Positions 22,393 through 33,249 of a stretch of 64,000 nt of DNA are shown piece after piece. Within the stretch, counting starts at the first letter, position 1, and the number at the start of each line of letters is the position of its first letter. The translations under genes were made by a program, and so were the position numbers. Source of the stretch: Panopea generosa (Eukaryota; Mollusca; Bivalvia; Adapedonta; Hiatellidae); NCBI GenBank assembly GCA_029582155.1, contig CM055897.1, positions 88,725,336-88,789,335 on the forward strand, read 5' to 3'. The notes beneath the pieces are model-generated. The model saw only the letters and a program-made list of their open reading frames with translations. It had not been told where the DNA came from and did not search any database.

Positions 22393-22545
22393 CGGGCCCG
22401 ATTAGCTCAGTCGTTAGCGCATCTGAATATTAATACATGGGTCACGAATTTGAATCCCCACCGATCACAATCTCCGCGATGGTTGATATACATATTGGGT
22501 CTCATTATCATTCTTTTCTGATATAAAAGATGCGTAAATAATCCA
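22393..22545 (+). mobile_element. tRNA-headed SINE
   Basis: GGGCCCGATTAGCTCAGTCG then TTAGCGC is a textbook tRNA acceptor and D-arm start with an A box. GAATTTGAATCCCC stands in for the B box. The body that follows (TCTCCGCGATGG...GGTCTCATTATCATTC) resembles those at 27385, 32580 and 33045, so it belongs to the same SINE family. Confidence 0.6.
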
Positions 22546-22739
22546 TAAAGGTACATTTTTGAAAATGATGCTTATATATTGATTCAGATATCTCAAATGA
22601 ATATATTTATTCTTTTTTAAGACTTAAACATGAAAAACAGGCATATTCCGTCTGTTTGGAAATATGGAAGGCCGTACAAATTTTTCCAGACTCTCGACAT
22701 TTGAGATGGAGGATAGTTTGGTTTTCTTCATCAGTTGTC

Positions 22740-22906
22740 TTTGGGTATCCATGGCTTAAGTTTGCCACTTTAATCCTTATAACTCCGTTTGATCTTAGAA
22801 TGCCACTGTTGGGCTCTTTTGAAATAGTATAAAATGTAGAACGTGGTGGAACTTTACTTCTCTTGTGGTTACACAAGGACACACAACAATAGTCATCCGA
22901 CGGCAT
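22740..22906 (-). pseudogene. THAP-type zinc-finger domain, frameshifted
   Basis: From the ATG at 22906 the minus strand reads MPSDDYCCVSLCNHKRSK, then a TFYTISKE stretch, the start of a THAP domain (C-x2-4-C near the N-terminus, then the basic loop and F-x-x-F/I-P-K-like segment). The frame then goes wrong. One base over, RAQQWHSKIKRSYKD follows at the place where THAP domains have their invariant Trp helix, and a stop ends it. The second Cys and His of the C2CH site are not found. THAP domains occur in host transcription regulators and in P-element-type transposases; nothing here decides which. It may also be a real first exon with an assembly error. Confidence 0.5.
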
Positions 22907-23439
22907 TTTAATTGAACTGAAATAAAATTCACTAACAATAAACTTAAGTCACTAATGAATAGTTGACGAGTAAAAAAATAAAATAAAAAAAATATCATGA
23001 AACATGTACAGTATAATTACACGGGAATGTTCGTTTCTGTGTTGAAACTAGGCTACTACAACTTGTACAAAACAGCCTCAAAGACGGAGTTTTAAACTTC
23101 TAATTCGTCTTTGTATATCTATAATAAATTATGATCTTGAAACAAATTAATTAATTTCTTCTGCAAGAATAACTTTAAAAGTATTTTCTTAATAACTTAC
23201 ACTTATTTAACACACACACCATTTTACATTATGCCAACACCACCCACTTACAACAGTAGTAAAAGTCACAATAAAAAGGTAATCATGGTCAACAACCGCA
23301 TCATTTCTTAAGTTCATCATTGATACTAGCATACTCTCTAAAATTAAACTTTATTAAACAGCTTTAATAAATATTTGTGTGGTTAATGTATGAAAATTCA
23401 ATTTACTTACGTGAAATCTACATTGTTTCAGCAGCGACC
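22907..23439. other. AT-rich DNA without recognisable gene
   Basis: Nothing supported. If the THAP frame were a functional first exon, its promoter would lie here. Confidence 0.35.
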
Positions 23440-23525
23440 GCGGTGAAACGAATTCCCCTGAGCTCATAGTCTCGCGCGAAATCTCGCTCTCGCACGCGAC
23501 GAGAATTCGAGATTTCGAAGAGGTC
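23440..23525. repeat. CpG-rich block, inverted relative of 20745-20835
   Basis: A short GC- and CpG-rich patch (GTCTCGCGCGAAATCTCGCT and on) in otherwise AT-rich DNA. It resembles 20745-20835 inverted and, more loosely, the CTCGCGCCGTGACGTAACG stretch at about 24200. Confidence 0.4.
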
Positions 23526-24427
23526 AGTTGTTAGTATGGCCAAAAACATAACAACAAAATCATTAAGGTTACTAAACATCTATGATTAATTAAATTTAAA
23601 ATTCATATTCGCAGTTAAGTTAATTGATTATAATATTTAGTTCAATTTGATACAGCTTTGCAAATATGTCTCAACGAAAATTCATTTTTTTTGTTTTCTG
23701 ATTTCTCTTATTCACATAATACAAGGATATACGCTTTTATATTGGTTGATTAATTTAACTTGTTTATCTCTTGTATCATTTTTTTTTTGTGTTTGAATTA
23801 TCCTTATCAATATTATTCCACACATTGATTGTATTTGTTAGTGTGTCCTTAGACATATAAGGAATCTAAAACTTAACATTACATTTGTTGAATTCAAATT
23901 TACATTATTTCAAGTTGAATTATACAATAAACACATTTCTATACACATGTAACATGTATTCTATAAAAATACACATGCATTTGTAGCATATATGGTGAAG
24001 TCCCTAAATCTTAAATATAAGAACGTGTGCCAACAGTAAGTTGAATAAATTGATACATAATTACTTTTAAGTGGTATTTAAATTGAATATACCGTCTGAC
24101 AACGAGAGCAAGACTTCTTGCACACCGGATAAAGATATCTGCATACCGGAGTTAAATATTTCTATCTCACCCTAGTGCCGAGATAAAATTCTCGCGCCGT
24201 GACGTAACGCCATTCCTTGGATCCTCGTGCTAAGACAAATTCCTTTCGCTATAACGTAACATCATTTATTAAACATTTGTGCTATGACTAATTCATAAAT
24301 ACTATGGTACTTCTGCGCTACTATAAAAAAATAAACCGGAATAAAAATCTTAAAAAATCGCACAGGGTTTTGGCAGTAACTCGGCAGTGGCTCGTTACCG
24401 CTACAACAGTTATTATGTAACCTCGGG

Positions 24428-24628
24428 ATGGAATGTTCCATCCACAACGAAAAACCCATGAAAGATACTTATTGTCTAAAACACCGTAAGTGTTTAATCA
24501 GAAACATGATTCAGCAGTCCATGCTGCCCGTGGATGTCGTGGCGATTAATGCATGCGTGGATTGCAAACAACTACTGAATCTAATGACATCTGCTTATAA
24601 AATATTTAACAAATTTAAGTACATTTAG
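24428..24628 (+). pseudogene. Possible B-box-like zinc-binding fragment
   Basis: The frame opens CSIHNEKPMKDTYCLKH, which has the C-x2-H-x9-C-x2-H rhythm of the first part of a TRIM-type B-box 2 and the KPM/L...YC residues often seen there. The next expected Cys pair is C-x2-R and the final His pair is missing. The remainder (INACVDCKQLLNLMT...) would sit where the coiled coil begins. TRIM-like genes are greatly expanded in bivalves, so a decayed copy is plausible, but the match is weak and short. Confidence 0.3.
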
Positions 24629-24629
24629 A

Positions 24630-25990
24630 GAAAATACCTTACAGCTCGTCAGATTGGATTTTCAGTGTATGGTATATATGTATAAGTTATCGCCCAGTCG
24701 ATTGATTGCAAATAATACGTGCTTATCAAAATTTACAAAGTGTATAATCGAGGGTATCATTCCATTTATTTGGTACCTTTATTGCTGTTCCAACACAATG
24801 CAATGTTTATCTGTCTGGTGTTTCCGCTTATTGACGATATATGTTTTAAACGGTTGATCATTCATTACTTTTCCAATCAGGTTGAAGTGTTGTTTCAGAT
24901 AATAGCGGAGTTAATGTTTATTTCATGTTTACAATGTCGTCGTAAATGGAACATATCCGGTCGACAAATAAATAAAACAAAAACGAGTCTGAGTGCATTC
25001 AACTAATTTCATTCGGACTACTTAGTTATGAAGCACGTGAAATGAACTGCCTCATAAAAGTTTCGAAATAAAGTAAAAATAAGAACATTCAATCTTAAAA
25101 AGAATTTGTGCTTTAGTTTGCGTAACATTTCTTTAACCTTTTATATAAGGCAGTTACTGTTGAAATAGGCTATGGTTTAGATAAAAGTCAAATATTTCCA
25201 CCGTCTAATCGATAATAAAAACGCTACAGTTGTAAATATCTGTTAATCGGACAACAATCCGTCTTTCATGTACATGTGGAAGATACCAACGGTGTTTTCT
25301 TATACAGTCACGTGGTTAACTGTATTGGTTAAACTAAATATTATAGAGTTTCTGTCTTTTACCTGTCGTGACTGAACTCAGTAAGTATATTAAATTGTAT
25401 TGCAAATTATTTTATAGAACACGAGTTTGCAATTTATTATTTCTAAGTTCCTGTTTATCTAATTACAAAGACGGAAATATTGACTCTAAACCCACAATAT
25501 CATACCTGTACAGAATGCTATTGTGGGGTTAATTCCACTTTTTAACACATTTATTTTTTTACCAATTTTCATTTCTTATTAGTAACAATAGGACTAGATC
25601 TCAAGGTTTGTGACATTTGGGTTAGGAACAAACGAGGTTTTGTTTTGTTTTATGAAATAAAAATATGTCTTTATAAGAGATAAAGACCTAACCTCAAAAC
25701 ATCACTCTCGTAAAAACGTCAGTCCGTTCGTCCGCCCATCCGTTTGGCGGTTGGTTGGTCAGTCGGTCCATCAACAACTGATACATGTGAACTACTTCCA
25801 GAGTTTTCAGGTGACAGACTTAATTCCATGCAGTTTAATTGCAAAATTTCTGTGTTTTGTATATTGCAATTCTTGCGGAACTACATCTTCATATTTCAGT
25901 CAATGCACTTGACGTGATCTGTGGGTCAAAATTGGTGCAGGGGACTTGGCAGAGTCTTGTCACCTAGAGGGTGAGATTTTTCTATTATAC
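24630..25990. other. AT-rich DNA without recognisable gene
   Basis: No coding feature is supported. At 25720-25770 a GTCCGTTCGTCCGCCCATCC stretch resembles the start of the 168-bp array at 16450, so a further relative of that repeat may lie here. Confidence 0.4.
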
Positions 25991-26009
25991 AAGAATTCTT
26001 ATGATGGAT

Positions 26010-26110
26010 TTCTATATTCTGACTCGACACTCGACTTTGTTAATCAACACTCGATTTTCTTACATGACACTCAGCATTTGACTTTCAACTCGACACTCAT
26101 TTTTTAAACC
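26010..26110. repeat. Degenerate CTCGACTTT repeat, block 1
   Basis: Variants of GACACTCGACTTTGTTA recur every 15-20 bases. The same unit forms a second block at 26685-26875. Confidence 0.6.
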
Positions 26111-26684
26111 CAACAGTTATACCTCCTATCTAAATTCCAACTGAACATATTTAAGAAAAACACTTGTTTCACATACCTTACTTTTTTGTAGGAGAAGTCA
26201 GCAGTTTTCATTGTCATTCAAAACTGTTATGTGGGTTAAAAATAAGGAAGAAACGTTCATGGTTTTCAACAAAAAATCTACCTCACATTATCAATATTTA
26301 TTTTGTTTTTATATTAATGCCATATAGATGAAAAACTCAGTTATTTATTTGAATTATTTTGGGTTATACCAACAGCAGAGAATTTGTTTTGTAAACAAAC
26401 TCTGGCCAATTTAACGGATATATTAGGTCTCTGTCTCTGTCTTGGTACCCCATCATGGGTATAACATTTATTGCTTATCAGTGTCTCTTTATATAAAATA
26501 GTTTAATTTACTGCTAAATATTGTTTTTGTAACAAAAAGCAGTAAAACAACATCATTTTTTTTATAAAACTTTTTTTTAAACATATGACCTTTTTGAATT
26601 TTTTTTTTCATAATGACTTGGATCATGCTAATCTAAATAATCATAAACCAATAAACTTTAGATATTTATAAGTATTTTTACTTT

Positions 26685-26875
26685 CTTGCTCTCACTTGAC
26701 TTTGTTACGCGACAATCGACTTTTTTTACTCGTCTTTCAATATTTTCTTGCTCTCACTTGACTTTGTTACTTGACACTCGACTTTCTTACTCGACATTTG
26801 ATTTTCTTACTCGACATTCGATCTCCTAACTCGACTGTCCTTACTCGATACTCAGTTTGCTTACTCGACAGTTAG
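26685..26875. repeat. Degenerate CTCGACTTT repeat, block 2
   Basis: About ten variants of TTACTCGACACTCGACTTTC at spacings of 15-20 bases. A TTTCTTGCTCTCACTTGAC segment occurs twice (at about 26682 and 26744), showing a longer period of about 60. Confidence 0.7.
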
Positions 26876-27286
26876 AAAGCATCTATCCCATTTACAAATA
26901 GTATAAATGAACTTTATCATCATAATTTAAATGATCTTTTTAGTTCAATTTAATGGAACGACATTTTGCCAATGTCCACTATTTTATCAATAAATTAGAT
27001 CCTCCTTGATCGAATGATCCAAGGCACTGCCGTCCAATGACCACACTGTCTTGTAGAAGAACGGTGTTTCTACTCAGATTTATTCCGATGCATTACTCCA
27101 ACAGTACCACTGGATATACCATTGATGATTATGTTATGTGTTGAAAATGTCATTAGACTCCATAATGTTATCCACATATTATCAAACTTAACTCATATGT
27201 GTAGTAAATAAAAAGTAAATCTTTGCTTCATGTAAAATAATATTTTAATTTCATGTAATGAGCACCGACGTGGATTGGTCATAAAG

Positions 27287-27480
27287 ACGGGCCCTGTTCG
27301 ATCAGTTGGTAGCATGTCTGACTGTCAATCCAGGGGTCATGAGTTTGAATACCCGCCAGTAATCTACAACACATTCTCCGTGATGACTATTAACGACTAT
27401 CAGTCTCATTGTCATTCGTCTCTCACCACTTTTTCAAAAGAGTTATGGACAAGTCGTCCCAAAGTCAACTCGTCCCACAT
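27287..27480 (+). mobile_element. tRNA-headed SINE
   Basis: GGGCCCTGTTCGATCAGTTG then GTAGCATG and GAGTTTGAATACCC form a decayed tRNA head. The body CTCCGTGATGACTATTAACG, then TCTCATTGTCATTCGTCTCTCACC, is shared with 33045 and 22470. A second body piece (GGGAAAGATATCAGTTAGTTGCG, 27580) follows after the inserted minisatellite. Confidence 0.6.
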
Positions 27481-27560
27481 TTTGAGACAAGTTTCGAGAC
27501 AACTTGTCCCCTATTTAAAGACAACTTGTCCCATCAAAAGACAAGTCGTCCAAATTGATT
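27440..27560. repeat. Short minisatellite within a SINE body
   Basis: Variants of GACAACTCGTCCCA recur about six times at 17-19 base steps, some with AAGTCG and some with AACTTG. The array splits the SINE body that starts at 27287. Confidence 0.65.
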
Positions 27561-27714
27561 ATTTCTTATACCGTTTCAAACGGGAAAGATATCAGTTAGT
27601 TGCGCATATGAGTTTAACTGATCGTCTGTAAACAACTACCTAAAATGTATTTATTTCACTTTGTGACACAAGTTATTATAACAAATCACGTTCGGTGTAT
27701 TCCTGGGTAGAAAC

Positions 27715-27850
27715 AGTACTAAGCATATACGGATATAGTGTCCGTCTCACACATAACCGTGGCGAAGGATCAAATCCACGACCCTCTGATCATCTGTTAG
27801 CTCTCGATGGCATAACAATTACGCTAAATACTCAACTCAACAGTCAAATG
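27715..27850 (+). mobile_element. SINE tail fragment
   Basis: CCCTCTGATCATCTGTTAGC, then TCTCGATGGCATAACAATTACG, matches the tail seen at 33190-33240 (GATCGTCTGTTAGCCCTCGA). Confidence 0.5.
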
Positions 27851-28145
27851 GTAAGAGAAGAGTGAACAAGTTCAGTGTTCAAGTGATATTTTACATGTAT
27901 ACATTGTATTGTATTGTTGGGTGTTTATTGTTATTTTCAACAACTGTTTAGTGCTGGCACATGTTGGGTATCATGCCGAACCCAAGACCTTCTAGACAAC
28001 TAGACCACCACATCGGTTTATATTATGTCAGAAAACAGCAGCAACATCATTTATAATCATATCACTATTTCAATATGTATATTTTATTACGTAATTCTCT
28101 GCGAAAACTCTGGAATTCATTTAGATACATTAATTATTTTATTAT

Positions 28146-28172
28146 ATACATGTATATATATATATATATATA
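28146..28172. repeat. AT dinucleotide microsatellite
   Basis: About 24 bases of alternating T and A after TACATG. Confidence 0.85.
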
Positions 28173-28329
28173 TTCATTGTCGTGTTAAAATAAAGTACAC
28201 GAGATAGCGTTCCCCTTGGTTTTCCATTTCTAGTTATAGAAGAAGAAGAAGGAGGAGAAAAAGAAGGAGTTTCTCATCAAACTACAATGTTGCAGTAATA
28301 TGCATATTTAAACACATCAACACAAAACG

Positions 28330-28470
28330 ATAGTACGATAGCACGATGACAAATCGTCATCGTGCTATCGTGTCATCACCATCGTGTCATCGTACCATCA
28401 CCATCGTGCTACCGTACTATCGTGTCATCACCATCGTGTAATCGTGCTATCGTGGCATCGCGTATGCTTG
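28330..28470. repeat. ATCGTG minisatellite with a perfect 16-bp hairpin
   Basis: ACGATAGCACGATGAC (28335-28350), a five-base loop AAATC, and its exact complement GTCATCGTGCTATCGT (28356-28371) form a perfect stem. To the right, variants of CATCGTGTCATCACCATCGT run on for about 100 bases with a period near 15. The left arm is the only inverted copy. Confidence 0.85.
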
Positions 28471-30260
28471 TTAACAAAGCAATAGCACGATGGCCCTAAC
28501 GGAAAATCGTACTTACACATATGGCAACACGCATATTTTTAATTGTAAAATACAGAAATAACAATATTTCTGAATAAGAGTTCACGTCTCACACACCAAT
28601 TTATTTTGTACTGTTCTACATATAAACATGCAATTCTGGAACACTGGGTACATTACCAATGGTTCTAAAAACGCCTTATTCCCATAGATAGTCCTCTGTT
28701 GGTAAAAAAAAAACATGGGGTTGACCAGGTTGCTTTTTCACAATTTCGATAGTTTGATGTCACCCCTTCATTTTTGACAATTCTGCCCATTTGTTGCAGT
28801 GTATCACTACGCATCTTTAAACTAGTATAGCATCATCAAACAGTTCCCAGTGTAACCCAAACTTGGCAGAAATCATGAAAATGTTCCAATGTTCCCATAT
28901 GCACAAAGAAATATGACATTTTATGCATTTTTAACAAAAAAATTGCCCAACCGCTTTACACAACTCTAATTTCTTCGGCATAATAATCTTGCTGCCGTCA
29001 TGTAAGGGAGGTAATTGTTCAGTGAGACCTTCAGTCTATTGGTTGTTTCACGGTTTATCGTATCATATGTCAATCATTTGTGTGAGATATTGAGTTTCTT
29101 AGACCATTCGAAGTATTGTGTATAGATCCGAGTTTTCTATACAGATTCTGTTTCTGATATGTATTGATTGTGTTTATACTGTTATTGTAGCTTTGAATGC
29201 AACGTCTCCTGTTGGTATATGATTTCTTTTTTCATCAATGAAAAAAGATTGTATATCTTATTTCACTAGTATGATATCCACAAATATCAGTTACTTTTTG
29301 AAAATAAGTCTTTATGACTGATAAAAAATCGTAATTTTATTATTTAAACTAAAAATGGCAACGAAAATATCAAAGAGATCTACATTATAAACGGAACCAA
29401 CCCCCGAAGAGATTCATGTATCACAATACATTGAACGGCATAAGACGCTGGGATGAATCAGAAAATTTGGTTAAATACATTTTAAATTACTACGTTCTTT
29501 ATTATAACCAAATGATTCTTGAGGGTTTTGTTTCAAATAAGTGCATCTTTACTGTAACTTAAAATAACAGAAATGTTGAGTTTGTATAAACAAGCACTGA
29601 ATAAACCTTTAAACCAAGAAAAACAATCGAATTTGGTGATTTAAGCGTTCATTACAGTTCATTATTTTATATTTGTTTTGGCACTATTAATAGTATGTTT
29701 AGAATGATGTAGCTCAACAGGAACCATTTAGGCCGGATGTAAGGGATTTTGTTTATTTCATTGTATGTTAAAAATTGACTCAATGAAAGGAAGTATAGTA
29801 CCTTCTTTTCTTGGTTGTTTTATGTGATTCTAGCAAAGGGATACTTTTATCCCGGTTTGAACTGAGTTGCAAGAGCTTATAAATCATAAATCCAAGATAA
29901 CTTATTTAAATTCTTTCAAGATTTTTATATTATCGTATAACTGTTTAAACGTATGGATAATAATTGTATTTCTCATGAAAATGATAAAATCCATGCTTTT
30001 TGAAACAGCATACAGCTGGCATATAATTAAATTCGAAATATATGCCTCATATCACTGTAAGAAAAACATAAATTGAAATTTATATATATAGAAATAGGAA
30101 TGCATACGTTATACATTGAAGACAAACAATTATAAATGTGAATAAACACGAAATTTGATGGTCACTTTATTATAGTGCAGACTAAAATATTTCCTCCCGT
30201 TATATCATTATTAAATTAATACTGCAGCAGACGCTCGTTCATTTAAAGACGTTTCTTCGA
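28471..30260. other. AT-rich DNA without recognisable gene
   Basis: No supported feature. The stretch 28640-28980 is slightly more complex in composition, but no relative of it was noticed in the window. Confidence 0.4.
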
Positions 30261-30261
30261 G

Positions 30262-31335
30262 TAAGTTCTAGCGCGGAGATTTTTTTTACACACAAGTACT
30301 TTGAAGTAAGACAAGTTTAAAACTCTAAATAAAATATAGGTCCCCATGCTTGTTTTTTTGCTATGACTATTTTTAAACTACACCGTTTTACATTTTTTTA
30401 AAGAAAAAAACAGCAAATTGGTGTAAGTTATAAATCTTGTTTAATTTACTAACAAAGTGATATATTTCAACAAAATATTGTTGTCACTCATGTAACAAAC
30501 GATAAAGTATCTAAAACAGAAAAAGTCATGATGCTCTTTTGAGTTTCACATTTCATACAGTAATTTTCATAAATTTCTACGATTATAGAATTGGCCGTTA
30601 ACGATGTATTTTTGCGCTAATTTAAAGATAAAAAAAGTTCTAACGCGGAGAATTGTTTCATTCTTTCTACAAAGAGGCACCACAACAAACTATATCAGAA
30701 AATAAAATAAAAACATATATGTCCCCATGCTTGTTACTAGGTTACAGTGCTAAATGTTACCTCCCTTTTCATAAAATGGCCGTAAACGATGCATTTTGAC
30801 ACTAATTCAATAATAAAAAAAAGTTCTTATGCAGAGAATTGTTTCATTCTTTCTACAAAGAGGCACTTTAACAAACTATATCAGAAAATAAAATAAAAAA
30901 CATATGTTACCATACTTTTTACTAAGTAACATTGCTAAACGTGACCTCCCTTTTTCATAAAATGGCCGCAAACGATGCATTTTTACACTAATTCAATTAT
31001 ACAAAAAAGTTGTAACGCGGAGAATTGTTTCATTTTTCTACAAAGACGCACTAAACCAAACTATATCAGAAAATAAAACAAAAAAAGATGCCCCCATGCT
31101 TGTTACTAAGTTACAGAGCTAAATATTACCTCCCTATCATAAAATGGCCGTAAATGATGCATTTTGACACTAATTCAATAATAAAAAAAGTTCTAATGCG
31201 GAGAATTGTTTCATTCCATCTACAAAGAAGCACAACAACAAACAATAATTATCATGAAATAAAATAAAAAATACATGTCACCTTGCTTGTTACCAACTAC
31301 AGTGCTAAATGTTAACTTCCCTTTTCATAAAATGG
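30262..31335. repeat. 185-bp tandem array, about 5.5 copies
   Basis: AAAATGGCCGTAAACGATGC recurs at 30591 (partial), 30773, 30958, 31140 and 31327, giving periods of 182, 185, 182 and 187. Each unit also holds GCGGAGAATTGTTTCATTC, a CTACAAAGAGGCAC segment and CATGCTTGTTACTAAGTTAC. The first unit is longer through an insertion and the last is truncated. No open frame spans a unit. Confidence 0.9.
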
Positions 31336-31539
31336 CCTAAAATTGTCAAAATTGTGAAAATTATCTGTTGTAATTTTTATAAATGAAGTTTCATTGCAGA
31401 AGTAACTTTCATATTTCTAAATGATGCACCAAATAGCAATTATAATATTTGTAATTTATAATGTTATTACTGTTAAATTGCTTTTATATATTTCATATAT
31501 ACTGGGTAATTGATGAACATCAATAGTTGTAAAAGTTTT

Positions 31540-31720
31540 AAATGTTAGAGGTCTAGTGGTAAAACCATGTACTGTCAATCAAGGTTGGATCACCAATGAC
31601 CTGCTACTGAACATAATATCTTCAGAGTTTTATCTACGAGTCCATTCAAGTCATTTTTTGTGGTATTTATCTTGGCTATAGTAGTCGCACTGTCATCCAT
31701 TATTGTTACATTAACTTGAA
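31540..31720 (+). mobile_element. tRNA-headed SINE fragment
   Basis: GAGGTCTAGTGGTAAAACCA has an A-box-like GGTCTAGTGG, and GGTTGGATCACC stands at the B-box distance. The downstream body is not clearly shared with the other SINEs. Confidence 0.35.
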
Positions 31721-32254
31721 AATTTTATTCCTGTACTGGGATTCTTCCAACTTTAATCTTTGAATTGTCATTAAAATTTTAGAACACTGCCTGGTGAACT
31801 GGTAGTGATTGTTCTTAATTTTTCATAATATGTGCATTTCCTAGTCTTCTGGAAAAACATCATATGTTTTTCGAATACTTTTTGTTAACATGGTCCCAGT
31901 ATCTGATTTACTGTCACAATCCATTCTTCTGGCAACACATATTGTAATAAATTGGCCTGGTCCTGGTTTACTACTTGACTGACTTCATCACTGAAAATTA
32001 TAGGAAGCTTATATGAGATAAAGAAATAAATGACAATGTTTGTTTGTATGTAAGCTTAATTTACATCATCACCAGTTTCCCATTTGGGTGATGCACCCAG
32101 AAGAGTGAACAGTTTAGACTTTTTAGGTTTGTTGGGAAAAGTGCAGGAAACAAATATCATAGAAACCTGATCATATGTTTCACCTGATTCTTTTGCTTGG
32201 TGTATAGCACCATCGTAAAAGTCCTCAGTTTAAAGTCCAATCTGAATGACAGTT

Positions 32255-32342
32255 AGCACTGTAAGTTAGCCAACCTCAGGTATTAAACTCTAAACTCTGA
32301 GCTAGAAGTATCGTGCTCTACTGACTGAGCTCATCGGTCTGG
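32255..32342 (-). mobile_element. tRNA-headed SINE, minus orientation
   Basis: The minus strand reads GACCGATGAGCTCAGTCAGT then AGAGCAC, a canonical tRNA D-arm and A box. The B box is decayed (GAGGTTGGCT). The anticodon arm is not tRNA-like. Confidence 0.5.
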
Positions 32343-32539
32343 CTAAAAAAAAAGACAATGTATTTTAATAAAATAGCAAACTATATGGATATAGTTTGAC
32401 AACTCAAGGGCTATAATTGAGCAGCAATTCCTGTTATGATATCTATATTCAAACCATTGAACAAAATCTTATGGTTATAAACTTGCATACATGTATGTGG
32501 ACATTTTTTTACTGAATGAAACTGTTATGTTATGTAACA

Positions 32540-32730
32540 AGCATCAAGGGGTTGCAAGCTCAAATCCCCACTTGGCCAGTCTCTGTGATGATTTAAATAT
32601 ATGCAAATTCCAACATTGTGTCTCGTGTTCATTCATCTTTAATCACTGATTCAAGTGGGAAAGTTGTCAGTTATTTGCACGGATATTGGGTGTGCCAAAC
32701 AAGTAGTCACAGGTTTGATCCCCCTCAGAT
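32540..32730 (+). mobile_element. SINE body fragment
   Basis: GTCTCTGTGATGATTTAAAT and AATCACTGATTCAAGTGGGA then AAGTTGTCAGTTATTTGC match the bodies at 33050-33145 closely. The head is eroded. Confidence 0.55.
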
Positions 32731-33007
32731 CATTAATTATTACCATTGGCCCCTTTTGATGATTGTCACTCTTTCATTTAGTGTTTCTGTACACGTTGTC
32801 TATGTCACGATATTGATTGTCTCTTCATAGTTAATGAAACCACTACAGGTATTTAAAGCACCGACATCTCAATCCATCTGTAACCTGAGCCTCTGTTTAG
32901 CATTCCTGAAATGTGTTGAATAGTTTCTTATTTTCATAACTCATGTAACAATTTTCTGTTTAACAGGAAACACAGAACACGACGGTGTATAAATTTATTT
33001 TTAACAT

Positions 33008-33245
33008 TTACTCAATGTAAGAATACTGTTCGAATCCACGCCTAGCAACAGTCTCCAGGATGATAGATATACAGCATTATGTCTCTTTATCAATCGTCTC
33101 TCACCGCTGATTCAAGTGGGAAAGCTATCAGTTACTTGCGGAAATGGGGTGTGCTCAAATACTGGTTAATTCAAGGAACAGTGGTTAGGTGATCGTCTGT
33201 TAGCCCTCGATGGCATGAAAATGATGTAAATATTCAACCAATGAA
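33008..33245 (+). mobile_element. SINE, nearly complete body and tail
   Basis: TGTTCGAATCCACGCC is a B box ending the head. The body CTCCAGGATGATAGATATAC, the CTCTCACCGCTGATTCAAGT segment and the tail GATCGTCTGTTAGCCCTCGA follow in order. It is the best reference copy of the SINE family in the window. Confidence 0.6.
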
Positions 33246-33249
33246 TCAC

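Noticed and set aside
22393..22465. Functional tRNA gene
   Set aside because: The D-arm is excellent, but the anticodon and T-arms are degraded and a SINE body follows.
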